Shown: piece by piece, positions 23,711 to 34,474 of the stretch | Position numbering within the stretch: the first letter of the stretch is position 1 | Layout: each line of letters starts with the position of its first letter | The notes under the pieces: model-generated | Seen by the model: only the letters and a program-made list of their open reading frames with translations | What the model was told of the DNA's origin: nothing | Database searches by the model: none | Made by a program: the position numbers and the translations under genes | Assembly (NCBI RefSeq): GCF_024763615.1 | Contig: NC_077222.1 | Span: 17,236,001-17,300,000, forward strand | Direction of reading: 5' to 3' | DNA length: 64,000 nucleotides | DNA from: Phlebotomus papatasi | Taxonomy: Eukaryota > Arthropoda > Insecta > Diptera > Psychodidae

Positions 23711-25740
23711 ATGGATTTGCTGTATTACCTGGAATTGTGTGCAAATCCCATTCGTTTTGATCCCGTGAGCCACCTGACCAATGTCTTCTTCGATGATTCC
23801 AACAAACAGGTGAGGAAATTGCTGGAAATTGTGTTTTTGGGAAGGAATCTAACCTAACTTTTTCTGCCCTTGGAAATCCTTACAGGTTTTTGCTGTTCGA
23901 TCTGGAGGAGCAACGGGGATTGTGGTCAAGGGACCTGCAGATACAGTTCATACATTCTGTATGGACGATCGAGGGCCTATAAGATCGATAAAATTCTCTC
24001 CGGACATGAAAATTCTCGCCATTCAGCGAACGGATGTCTGTGTGGAGTTTATCAATTTTGCCAATGGACAGCCCATTCCCAATGAAATGCTGCAGTTCCG
24101 AGGTAAGAATGCGCAAATTTTTGGATTTGTCTGGGTGGCCAATAAGGAAGTGGCAATGATTTCGAATGGGGGTATTGAGCTGTGTCAGATTCACTTTGAT
24201 CGGAGGCAACTGAAGTCCGTAAAGAGCATGAATAGCACGGTTAATTGGTTTGCATGGTGTCCTCATGGGAATTTTGCCCTTCTGGCATCGGGGAGTGGGA
24301 CTGTCTTGATGCCCGTGCTAGTGAAACAGGGTACAATTACCAAATTGCCCAGATTGGAAATGAGCAATGAAAGAAGTGTTCCGGAAAGGGATTGTACGCT
24401 GGCAGTAATTTATGGGACAGCAGCTATTCTTATCCTCCAGCCAACGAGTAGTCGACTGGTGGAAGTTGTTATTTATATGTTGAATGGGCCAGGATTGGCT
24501 CCAAGAAAGTGTCATGTTTTGAGGTTAGGGCATTCCGGAAGATTTGCCATAAATATCATTGATGATTTGGTGATTGTTCATCACCAAGCCACGGCTACTT
24601 CCTTGCTTTTCGACGTGGCACAGTCGGGAGAGATGGATCCCATTAGCAAAGTTATCTATCATCATCCCATCATTCCGGGAAAACCACTGAGGCCTTTTGC
24701 CCTGAAGCTGCCCAGCATTTCGCTGGATGGGCAAACTGTCAACTGTACGCTATATTCGCCAGACTGGGTTCTCTTCCAGCCCAATATTGTCATAGACGCC
24801 AAATTGGGATGCTTCTGGTACGTGGAGCTCAAGCTAGAGCCTCTCTGCACACTGATCACGGATCGGGTGCGTCTTGTGGAGTTCCTGCTGCAGAGAACTG
24901 ACGGAAAAGTCCATCTCCTGACAGTTCTCCGAGAACTCCTTGGAGAAAATTACCGAGGAACTCTCTTGCCAATCATTGAGAGTGTCTTCAATAAAATCAA
25001 CAGCGTTTACCGATCCTGGATTGCCCAGGAACTTCAGAACCAAACAGCCACCCCATCAACAGCCAAACCCATTCCCAAATCCACAGCCTCCCCGCGAGTT
25101 CTGATCGATCAGGCTGATATGCACTCCCAAGTCTTTCCGGCAATTGCAGAATCCGACCATATCGGAAAGATTCTCATGCTCTACCTCCAATCGCTCACGG
25201 TGCACGAGATTGCTGCTCAGCACGATCTCAGCAAGATGATCGTGTGCGAGCTGATCAATGGGAATCACATTCAGGCTCTCCAGCATGTAGTTGAGCATTC
25301 TCTGATCAGTGAATCCAAGCCTCTTGCCTGCTTCCTGCTGTCCCTCTCAAAAATGCATCCCACCATCGGGCAGATAGCCCTGGACATGCTGGCTAAGCTC
25401 AATGCCCATGAGATCATCATCGAAGTGCTTCTGGGTCAAGGAAAAGTCATAGATGCTCTGAGATTGGCAAAAATCCTTCCGGATGCTGACGTCCTGCCGG
25501 CCAGGAAGTTCCTGGAGGCTGCAATGAAAACGGGAGATTCGGTCATTTTCCACTCGGTCTACATGCATTTTGTCCAAAGAAATATCAGGCTCAGGGGATC
25601 TCCGGACTTCACCAGAGGTGAGTTTCTTCCAGAATTTCCTTTTCAGACAATTTCTCTAACCAGAAAAAATTCCAGGGGAACTCTGCGGGGAATATGTTCA
25701 GCACTATCTGAAGCTGTTTTGCGCCAAATCGTCGAATTAG
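23711..25740 (+). CDS. RMC1: Regulator of MON1-CCZ1 complex (RMC1 / Bulli orthologue), 631 aa, three exons
   Basis: Exons 23711-23809, 23886-25617 and 25676-25740; introns of 76 and 58 nt, both GT-AG. The joined frame gives 631 aa, close to the family's usual length (about 650). The start MDLLYYLELC and the exon junction NKQ|VFAVRSGGATGIVVKGP match the conserved N-terminus of human RMC1/C18orf8 as I know it. Residues 1 to about 400 are a WD40-like propeller. The C-terminal third is the Mic1 domain (for example ISESKPLACFLLSLSKMHP and ARKFLEAAMKTGD), ending in LRGSPDFTRGELCGEYVQHY after the last splice. In flies and mammals this protein is the third subunit of Mon1-Ccz1, the exchange factor for Rab7 on late endosomes and autophagosomes. 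Without the second splice the frame would run on to 25901 with an unrelated tail, so I prefer the spliced TAG at 25740. Confidence 0.95.
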
Positions 25741-25799
25741 GGAGGATCGATGAAGAAGGGACTTTGCTGCAATATTGTGATATAAAAAATATCAAGTTG

Positions 25800-25805
25800 A
25801 ATAAA
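25800..25805 (+). promoter_or_regulatory. RMC1 polyadenylation signal
   Basis: AATAAA 60 nt after the spliced stop codon. It supports gene termination here rather than read-through to 25901. Confidence 0.5.
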
Positions 25806-27176
25806 TTATATTTTCCTGAAATGCAGAAAATCTTTAGGCTGCTGAGTCCTTTGAAAAATCCCGTACCCTTCCTTCATCATTTTGAAAAAGAAGCAATTTA
25901 ATCCCGACCGGAAATTGAGGTGCACATGCCTTCAATTGTTTTTAAAGTACGTAGAAAAAAAATTAAATTCAAATTCTTTATTAAAATGTTGAAAAATTAT
26001 TTAAGAACACTTGAAAATTATAGGTATTTTTTTTAACTTTTGGGTTACGAGTTTTTAAAATTTTTCAATTGAAAACTCCAGGCATTTGAAGAGACAAAAA
26101 AAAGATATGTAGTTCTTTTGAAAACATATTTGACCTTTTTAGAACACTCGAAGTTGTATATGATCACCAATAGGTGGCGTTGGATTTGTAACATGTATTT
26201 ATAGAAAAAATTGCAGGACTTACAACAGAACGTGATCCAGCAAAAAAGGACATAAAAGGTAAGAAGGCGCCCTATGCTTTGTGAAGCACCCGAACTTGTG
26301 ACTTTATGGCAATATATTTCAAAAAGTACTTTTGCGTAATTTACCGTTTACTGTTACAACCGATTTGAACTTATTTATAAATCACTCAAAAGATCTTACA
26401 AATCTTAGGAGTAATATAAATTGATTTTCAAGCAAAAATAAGTGATCGGCTCATAATCGGTTCATAACTGGTTGCAACCGATTCAGTATTGTGAGAAATT
26501 TCAAGACCTTTCCAACGAACCCAAATATGATACTATTCGGTTGAGAAAAACGCTCTCTAGAGCCTTTGTAAGCTTTAACCTTGAAAAACCGTGTTTTCGT
26601 ATCAGAACGAAATGTTCGCCTGGAAAACCTCTAAAGCAGAGGTATGCAAGAAACCGTTAAAACCGAATTAACGTCAAAATAAGTTTGTTATAGTCAATCG
26701 GCCCCTTTAATGAACTTGGTTTTTGTCTTTGCTGAGGTTACCGGGATTGAGTAGAAGCTAAATGTAAACCCTTTCCATTATTACAATTTCATGATTCTTA
26801 CAATAACCACATTTGACAATAAAAAATAAAGCAAAAAAAATTAAAATTCGCAAGAAATTAAAAGAATAGTACTTATAATATATTTTGAATAATATGTATT
26901 CTTCAACCTTTTCCGACCAATTTAATTTTTGTATTGTTTAATTTTATCAAAAAAAATATTATGAATCCATTGACAAAAAATATATGTAGATAGGCATAAT
27001 TGTTTTTTTTTCTTGATTCATCTTTATTTGCGCGTAGGGCGCGAAGGCATCTTACTAATGACAAAGAAAATTCTAAAATGAACATTTCTTAGGCAATTTA
27101 CTAATTCAGATTCATTCAGAATTGTTTTCTGATTTGTAAATGAATTTGATTGTTTATCTTGTAGTTTATAAACCGG
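25806..27176. other. Gene-free stretch downstream of RMC1
   Basis: AT-rich. Around 26340-26500 are repeated AACCGATT/AATCGGTT words (for example GTTGCAACCGATT), with a weaker relative at 27590-27790. No exon supported. Confidence 0.35.
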
Positions 27177-27397
27177 TAGGGGGAGGTGGGGCTACTTTGA
27201 GCTGTGGGGCTAGATTGTTATACGACTTTTTCGCCTATTTCCCAATGAGGCTGTTCCTTACAATTATTTTATTTAGATCCACAATTATTTTGTCTATCCA
27301 AATTATATCAAGTTAAAACTCAGTTTCCATTAGAAATATGCGAAAAAATCGTATAACAATGTAGTCCCACAGCTCAAAGTAGCCCCACTTCCCCCTA
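27177..27397. repeat. Fold-back MITE with TAGGGGGAGGTGGGGCTACT ends
   Basis: The left end continues TTGAGCTGTGGGGCTA, and the right end is its reverse complement down to CCCCCTA. Inner arms TTGTTATACGATTTTTTCGC-type also pair. No target duplication was confirmed. Confidence 0.75.
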
Positions 27398-28080
27398 TAA
27401 CACCAAAAAAAACATGGAAAAAATCGCTCATAGCTCTATCTTGTGATTTCAAGCTTTCTGTAAAGCTGGGACACTTTGCCATCTCTTATTCATCACCATC
27501 CCCTATCCCTACAAAACCATGTTTTTCAGGGTTTATTTCAAGATAAACCCAAACAATATTCTGAATTTTATTCAGCAACTTAGTCTTATAGGCCCGTTCC
27601 GAAATCGACGCCTCTTCACAATAGTTTGCTAATAGTTTAAAAAGGCTCTAGAAGCTCTATTTCTCATCAGATTTGCTAAAATTTGATATCGCTGGAAAGG
27701 TCTTAGAATCCCGAATCCGAACTAATTTCAATCGGTTTCAATAATTGAATCTGCATTAGAATCGGTTAAATTAAAAAACGATAAATTTTTATCTGAATTT
27801 CAGTTGTATTATTTCTAATCTCTTTTCGGTAAATTTTGAGGTGATCTATGAATTGTTTTAAATCAGTGAACCGTTAAATGGGTAAATTTTAAAAATGGCT
27901 AGAGGAAGCGCAGTACCTTCGAACGAATTAAAAGCTTTGGATAACTAATTTTTTTTCTATGTTCCTAATGGATTTAAGATGTGGTTCTTTTCAGGAAGTT
28001 TGAGGCTCTGGACTTCCTATTAAATTAATTATATTTATTATATAGGGTGAAATTCATTAAAAACATAAAAAAGGGGACCC

Positions 28081-28279
28081 GGTCAAAATCCCGAAAGCCA
28101 AAATCTCGAATTCTTAAAAGTATTATAGCTACTACCACGATTGCACCCGCGCCTGCTGGAGGGAAAGGCAAATCTTCTGTGTCTTAGGAAATTATTCTAA
28201 ACATTTTCCTCCATATAATTTCATTCCTTTCAGGATTTTGAAAATTCGGGATTTTGGCTTTCGGGATTTTGACTGCCAC
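28081..28279. repeat. Small MITE with GGTCAAAATCCCGAAAGCCA ends
   Basis: The left arm holds two to three copies of the 16-bp word CCCGAAAGCCAAAAT, and the right arm the complement (TTCGGGATTTTGGCTTTC GG). The same word is expanded to a large array in the tubulin intron at 45.3-46.35 kb. Confidence 0.7.
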
Positions 28280-28350
28280 CGAAAAAAAGAATTGTTCGAA
28301 GTTTGAGTTATCTGAAGGTAGCTTGGTTTTTCCTAAGTGAAAAACCATTT

Positions 28351-29055
28351 AGGGTAAGTGTGCCAAATTTCGGCCAGCTTGCAATTTCGGCCACCTTTTT
28401 TGTTCCTCGAATTTCCATAAACTTTTAGATTTTACATACTCTAGAGATCAGGGGCATGACATTTCCTATGTTTCCGATATATTTCTAGCGCGCCGAAAAA
28501 ACTTTTGGGTTTATTAGCTGTTTTCTGTCAGTGTAGAATGAATTAGCAAAAAATATAACTGAAAAATAAAAGCCAATTTAATATTGAATACGCAACCGAA
28601 AACCCCAAATTGGCAACCTACGTAGTTTTATAGATATCTCGTGAAATGTATACGAAAACAGGGAAAAATTTACACTAAAATTGGTCGCATTTTTCAGAGC
28701 TAATGTCACCCCCCTGCTAGAGATTATACAATGCAAAAGAATAACAAAAAATATAGCTTCGACAAACGAGATGACGTGAAAAAGACATTGGAAGAATTCT
28801 CGGAGGGCTAGAAACTATGAGAATCAAGGTGGCCGAAATAGGGCACCAAAGTTCTGTCTATATTTTTATTCATTTTAAAATGTATTAAGAATGATTTTAG
28901 AGCAAATAAAGACGGTAAAATCTTTACAAGATTCCAAGCAACACTCGTTCAGAAGAAAGAATAAAAAAAATGAATTTGTATTTAAAATATTACATTTCAA
29001 AATTAAGACTTTGACGCTTGCATGCAACTATGCCGAAATTTGGCACACTTACCCT
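28351..29055. repeat. Non-autonomous element with AGGGTAAGTGTGCCAAATT ends, copy 1 (705 bp)
   Basis: Left AGGGTAAGTGTGCCAAATTT then CGGCCAGCTTGCAATTTCGG; right GCCGAAATTTGGCACACTTA then CCCT. Longest of four copies in this window; it carries an extra central segment. Confidence 0.8.
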
Positions 29056-29899
29056 ACCAAGATGCTGAATATCGTGAGCACGATGCTGCTGCATTCTGTG
29101 ATCGAAGCTCTTTTAAAGAATTTTTCTAGGGTATAGGACCTTAATTACGAATTCGAGCATTTCACAAAGCTATGACGCTTTGTCTGCCACTTATTTTTAT
29201 TTTACAAAAGTTTTATGAGTTTTATTCACCTAAAAATCCAAAAACTGTTTCATACGTAGAGAATTTACTGCGTTGTTTTCTTTTCAAATCAGTGATTTTC
29301 ACGCAAAAAGAAAGAAGTTTATGAAAAATGTATATTTTTTATCACCTCAAGTGTTAGTACTCCCCGTACTCCCTGTGAAATACACCTGACAAAACTGTGA
29401 TTATCGCCAGAAAAAAAATGTTTTTAATGTTCTTTTGGGAGTGAGAATATAATATTAAAAAAAAATCGATAGCATTATGTGGTTTCGGTTGTAGAAATTG
29501 AGGGTGGTCTCTTTGTGGTCGGAGAACATTACCAAATTTGGTGACTCAATTGATGTCATACTCTGACAACTTGACCACTAATTAACTTATTAGCGACCAC
29601 CGCGATTATTTAATTGGATTAGGAAGGAGAGAAATAGCAACAAAAGTGTCACATCTTTTGAGTTAAATTGTGGCAAAACTTTAATTGATCTTTCTGGATT
29701 ATGGGTCTTCGAAAAGTTAGAATGAAAGTTTTTTGAGGTAAAGGAGCTAAAGCAGTCATATTTATGTGTTTAATGACATATTCTACTTCCAAAAAAAAAA
29801 GAAATATATATAATGTATATAGATTTGGTTTATTTCGCCGGCAACAATTGTCCGCAAGAGAGATTGATCGAGAAATTATATATGAGTACTATGAGAATG
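29056..29899. other. Upstream flank of the tubulin promoter
   Basis: No coding signal. Unique-looking, not a recognised MITE between about 29380 and 29890. TGTGGT-type words occur at about 29478 and 29513 and ACCACCG near 29600 (Runx-like; weak). Confidence 0.3.
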
Positions 29900-30060
29900 T
29901 GAGAGAGAAGTGAGAGAAGTTCTTCCAGCATTGAGAATTCTTCCAGTTTGAGCCACGAGGAGTTTTCCCCACTATTCGGGCTCTAGAGTTGGGTATAAAA
30001 GGAGAACAAACTCTCGAAGGCCCATCAGTCCATCTTCATATTTGTTGCATTGCGGACAAG
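29900..30060 (+). promoter_or_regulatory. Strong core promoter (TATA + Inr + DPE) of the alpha-tubulin first exon
   Basis: TATAAAA at 29994-30000, the arthropod initiator TCAGTC at 30025-30030 (A+1 at 30027, 33 nt after the TATA start), and GGACA at 30054-30058, which fits the DPE consensus RGWYV at exactly +28. Upstream are GAGAGAG runs (about 29901-29917, GAGA-factor-like) and a direct repeat TTCTTCCAG at 29920-29928 and 29938-29946. Spacing of all three core elements is canonical, so initiation near 30027 is likely even though the downstream assignment is inferred. Confidence 0.75.
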
Positions 30061-30248
30061 TTTACGGGCCAAATCTCTTAAGAACAAAATCCTCAGTACT
30101 CTCAATAAAGTTATCACAGAAGATTATTCCCAGTGAGAAAAAAAATCAAGTGATTGCATTTAAGAAAAAACAGTAACAGCGAGAAACCCATCAAAAAGAA
30201 TTTACCAAGTGATTCAAAGAGGAATTATTTAAATTTCAAGCAAAGATG
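30027..30248 (+). other. Candidate first exon of alpha-tubulin (5' UTR plus the ATG codon only)
   Basis: A 219-nt A-rich leader ends at ATG 30246-30248, which is followed at once by a consensus donor GTGAGT. Alpha-tubulin genes of flies and vertebrates often have an intron directly after the initiator ATG, and the first internal exon here (43491) begins AGG GAA TGC, i.e. it lacks exactly an ATG. Phase and position therefore fit perfectly. The inferred intron is 13,242 nt (30249-43490). I saw no better ATG|GT exon closer to 43.5 kb, but a short upstream exon in this AT-rich stretch could be missed. Confidence 0.6.
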
Positions 30249-31069
30249 GTGAGTGATTTTCAACGTTATTTTTTATTCAGTATTTCGGAGTGTGAAGAAA
30301 ATTCCTTCACACTTTGTATTTAGAATAAGAAACTACCAAGAGATAAAGAAATGGCCCAAGAAAAAGACATGCGTGAAAAACGATGAGTCATCATCGGGAA
30401 TTTCTATCTCTGGAAAAAGTATGAAAATACACAAAAATATACCTCAAACTCCACTGAAAGCACCAAAAAAAAAAAGGATCCACCACTCCCTGTTGGCAAA
30501 TATAGCCTCCGTGTGTGCTCAATAAATGAAATGGAAAAAAGGACACATTCACTGTGGATTTAGGAGGAATCTTTAGCAGAAAGTAGCATGACTGTAGTCA
30601 CGCGAATTGTCCACATAAACCATCTTTAGAGCGTGTTTCACCATGCTAATAATAATAACTATTTTTTCTTCTTGCAATTTCTATTTAATTGGCTGAGGAA
30701 GCTTTTTTTCACAATGTCTGAGCAAATATATTTATTTTTTTTGCCGTCGTTCTTCTCGTAGAAAGATATTGATGGAATTGTTCAACGTGAAATTGAACAC
30801 AACGGTTTTTTGAATAGTTGGGGTTTACGGAAATGAAAGACCGGTACTTTGGAAATAGCTTAAAAATAAAAAAAGGATGAGAAAGAAAATTTTTGAAATC
30901 GTAACTTGTCTCGCTTATCAAACGATTAAACCTGATATTCCTTGAACTATTTTCCTTAAAATGTGATAAAAAATATTTTAAAAACGGATATTTAAAAAAT
31001 GACCAAAACTAAACCAAAGAAATTAATATCGCGTTAATGAATTAAGCAAGAAATAAAGGGAAAAGAATT
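30249..31069. other. Start of tubulin intron 1
   Basis: No element or exon recognised. The small frame at 30253-30525 starts from a non-ATG codon and has no support. Confidence 0.3.
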
Positions 31070-31327
31070 CACTGAGTGAGAGAAATCCGAAAAAGTTAAA
31101 ATAACATTCCAGAAATGCTGATTTTACCTTGCATTATTGATCCGAAATCGGTGTAAATATTATGCTTTTTAGGTGTATTATGGGTTAAAGTTACCCTTTT
31201 TTATGTTAATTTTACCCTTAAAAATGAGTCAAATTAACATTAAAAAATGTTGTTATATTTTTACACCTAAAAAGTGTTAAATTTATGAGGAAAAAAAGTT
31301 TATCGCACCCCCGTTTTTTTCTCAGTG
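31070..31327. repeat. CACTGAGAGAAA MITE, copy 1 (tubulin intron 1)
   Basis: About 258 bp. Contains AGTTAAAATAACATTCC near the left, mirrored TTTTTAGGTGTA / TACACCTAAAAA arms, and ends TTTTTTTCTCAGTG. Confidence 0.75.
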
Positions 31328-31376
31328 TTCCTAACGGAACGTTTTACGGAATTAAATGGAAAAAACGTCAATAAGG

Positions 31377-31692
31377 GTCTGTATTAGGGCGTTTCAACTA
31401 GGAAAAAAATTTTTTGGCACTATTCTCACGATGTTGTATTTGATGAGACAAGAAAGTTTTTCTTCTACGACCATATGATCAGACGCTGTTTAGAGGTGGC
31501 TGAACAACCCTCTCTGTAGAACAAATTTCTGATTTTACCGGATTTTACACTACAGAGAGGGTCGTTCAGCCACCTCTAAACGGCGTCTGATCATATGGTC
31601 GTAGAAGAAAAACTTTCTTGTCTCATCAAATACAGCACCGTGAGAATAGTGCCAAAAAAAGTTTTTCCTAGTTGAAACGCCCTAGTCTGTAT
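31377..31692. mobile_element. hAT-type MITE with 8-bp target duplication
   Basis: GTCTGTAT at 31377-31384 and again at 31685-31692 flanks a 300-bp palindromic element that starts TAGGGCGTTTCAACTAGGAA and ends with its complement (CGCCCTA). The 8-bp duplication and TAGGGYG-like end are typical of the hAT superfamily. The arms are about 140 bp and almost perfect, with a short centre near 31535. Confidence 0.9.
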
Positions 31693-31960
31693 CCGACCAT
31701 TTCTTTATAGGCTAGTTCAAGAAAAATATCCCATGAAATTGTAAAATCTATGAGAACTTCTAGAGAATGCAAATGCTGGACTGGCTTACGACTTAAGCTG
31801 AAAGACAGCGTATCGTAATTATAATCAACATATACTGCTTTGACTAAATTTTCCATCGATTTCCGCTTCTCAGTTTAAGCCAACAGACGGAATAGTCAGA
31901 AATCGATGGAAACGCAATATAATCATTATTTTGATTACAATTGCCTTAGGCCGTCATCGG

Positions 31961-33056
31961 TTTAAGAGCAGAATCACTTTGACAGTAAAATGTTCACCGT
32001 ATTTCGTTAATTTACGCATTTCCATTGCTATTCTTACGCAAATTCTCGATTACCGTATTACCTTATCTTATACTCGGTGGTACTAGGTGAAAATAATATT
32101 AGATGAGTTCATATATTCTGTCAGTAGAAGAAGTCGAAAGTTTGGAGTGGTATATCTCAGCTCCTGATGAACATAATTGTATTAGTGAACTATTGTTGGA
32201 AAGCTTGGCTCATTAGCTTTTAGAATCTGGTATATGTAGTCTGCTATGAGTAAACCATGGTCATCCAGAACCATTTATGTCGAAGAAGACACTTTTTTCA
32301 GCGTCATTTTTGACCATCTACTGCTGGGACCAGGAGTAACCCACAATTCTCGCACTTGGACTGTTCGTTAGAGGAACTCAAAGGGTATAATTTGTAGAAG
32401 AAACTTTTTTTTTTTGAACATCTTACTTTTTTTATTCATCGACTTTTGCAAGAATTTTGAAGTGTTAAACGCAAGGAAAAAATGACAAAAATCCTTCTAT
32501 CTCATTTTCTGGACAAACTAATGAAGATATCGACTTGGAATGTTCTAAGTACTCCCCCATAAGTTGATCCAAGGAATCCAAATATCACATCAATTTCATC
32601 TCCACGTCTATCCTTCCCCTCCAGAAACCACTCTTTTAGGATTTCTGTAATTTTTTCCTTGCGTTTAACACTTCAAAATTCTTGCAAAAGTGGATGAATA
32701 AAAAAAAGTAAGATGTTCAAAAAAAAAGTTTCTTCTACAAGTTATACCCTTTGAGTTCCTCTAACGAACAGTCCAAGTGCGAGAATTGTGGGTTACTCCT
32801 GGTCCCAGCAGTAGATGGTCAAAAATGACGCTGAAAAAAGTGTCTTCTTCGACATAAATGGTTCTGGATGACCATGGTTTACTCATAGCAGACTACATAT
32901 ACCAGATTCTAAAAGCTAATGAGCCAAGCTTTCCAACAATAGTTCACTAATACAATTATGTTCATCAGAAGCTGAGATATACACGTAAAAATTAACGAAA
33001 TACGGTGAGGCAACAGCGAGCATTTTATTGCCAATGTGATTCTGCCCTAAATCGTA
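31961..33056. repeat. Long near-perfect inverted repeat (about 340-bp inner arms)
   Basis: Left arm 32150 to about 32490 and right arm about 32653 to 32983 are nearly identical in reverse complement (for example TGGTCATCCAGAACCATTTA / TAAATGGTTCTGGATGACCA). Outer arms (GAGCAGAATCAC at 31965 with GTGATTCTGCCC near 33042) extend the fold-back, with an extra segment of about 110 bp on the left. Spacer about 160 bp. It sits in tubulin intron 1, so the pre-mRNA would form a long hairpin. Confidence 0.9.
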
Positions 33057-34049
33057 AGTGTGTCCAACACATGAGGTTTGGGAACGTTTAAGAAACCCGA
33101 GGAACAATTTGTCTTGAGAACCCACGAGATTTACGAAAACTTAATGTCTGAAAACGATCAGACTAAAAAAGGGAGCGAAATTATCATATTTGATCCGCTA
33201 CCTTGTTTTTGGAGTATAGAATACGATTTTAGGATCAGGAATTAGGGGATCTTTCATAGAAGAAACTGGGGTAGTAAATCACATTCTGAGGGAGTTTTGA
33301 GATTGGTTATAATTCTTTGAATGACTTCTTAACCCCATTCCTTACCATGGTATTATACATCATACGCAAATTGAGTGATTTTAGATGATTTATTTCTGGG
33401 CAACTGATACTCAAATTGCTGTCGGTAATGGATTTTTAGTAACTTTAGTTCTTCAATTACTTGGGAAAAATAGTCCGACAGAAATGAAAATACATTTTGT
33501 TATTGTTTTCTTCCTTTGCGGAATGTCATACAAAATTTTTGCTCAAAATGGCGGACGGAAAATTCGACATCCCGTCGAATTTATTAAAATTGGCCTCTTT
33601 CTTCTTTCCTGATTTGAATTCTGGTTGCCAATTTGTTTTCTTGGATAGTTACTCTATCTAAAGCAATAGAGTTTGTAATGAATTAATGCACAGAATTTAA
33701 ATTCAGTGACCGTTAAAACGTGTGTTTGACAGAGGCTCCTCGCGCTCCCATAATAGGTAATTTTTTTTTCTTTTCAAAAAACTCATCTATTAATCTGTAT
33801 TAAACTAATTCAAAAATATGAACATTCTATCTCAAGTATTTCTGGTACATTGACTGAATGGGTTAAATGTTTCAGGCTCAAGTCAATTAAAGAGTGAATG
33901 GACTAAAATATTTTATGGGACTAAATATTTAATTTCGTTTTTATAAAGCGGTCGGGGAGAGCATTAACCTAGTTTCCGAAGTTTTGAAAATCCTAAACTA
34001 TTAGGTTTTCAGAATCTAATAGATCATTTGCTTTCAATAATCCAAGCCT
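33057..34049. other. Tubulin intron 1, unannotated stretch
   Basis: AT-rich with no clear repeat except a partial MITE-like GTTTCCGAAG..AATCCTAAA segment near 33970-34040. Confidence 0.3.
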
Positions 34050-34474
34050 AGGGTAAGTGTGCCAAATTCCGGCCAGCTTGCAATTCCGTCAACCTTTTTT
34101 ATTTCTCGAATTTCCATGAAGTTATAGTTTTTATATACTCGAGAGATTATACAATGCAAAAGAAAAAGACAAAATGTAATTTCGATAAACGAGATGACGT
34201 GAAACACACATTGGAAGAAATCCCGAAGGGCAAGGAACTATGAGAATAAAGGTGGTCGAAATAGGCCACCAATGCTCTGTCTACATTTTTATTCATTTTA
34301 AAATGTACTGAGAATGATTTTAGAGAAAATAAAGACGATAAATTGTTAACAAGTTTCCAAGCAACACTACTTAAGAAAAAGGAATAAAAATCAATTTGTA
34401 TTAAAAATAATTACATTTCAAATTTCAGATTTTGGCGCTTGCATGCAACTATGCCGAAATTTGGCACACTTACT
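34050..34474. repeat. AGGGTAAGTGTGCCAAATT element, copy 2
   Basis: About 425 bp, same ends and interior (CGCTTGCATGCAACTATGCC near the right end). The right terminus is slightly eroded (TTACTAATT). Confidence 0.8.

Noticed and set aside
25741..25901. C-terminal extension of RMC1 to residue 659 of the unspliced frame
   Set aside because: Splicing 25617|25676 restores the conserved GELCGEY..HYLK ending and a stop at 25740, followed by AATAAA. The extension has no family similarity that I recognise.
29900..29950. Heat-shock elements upstream of the TATA box
   Set aside because: TTCTTC and GAA words are present, but the spacing does not fit alternating nGAAn units, so I report only a direct repeat and GAGA runs.
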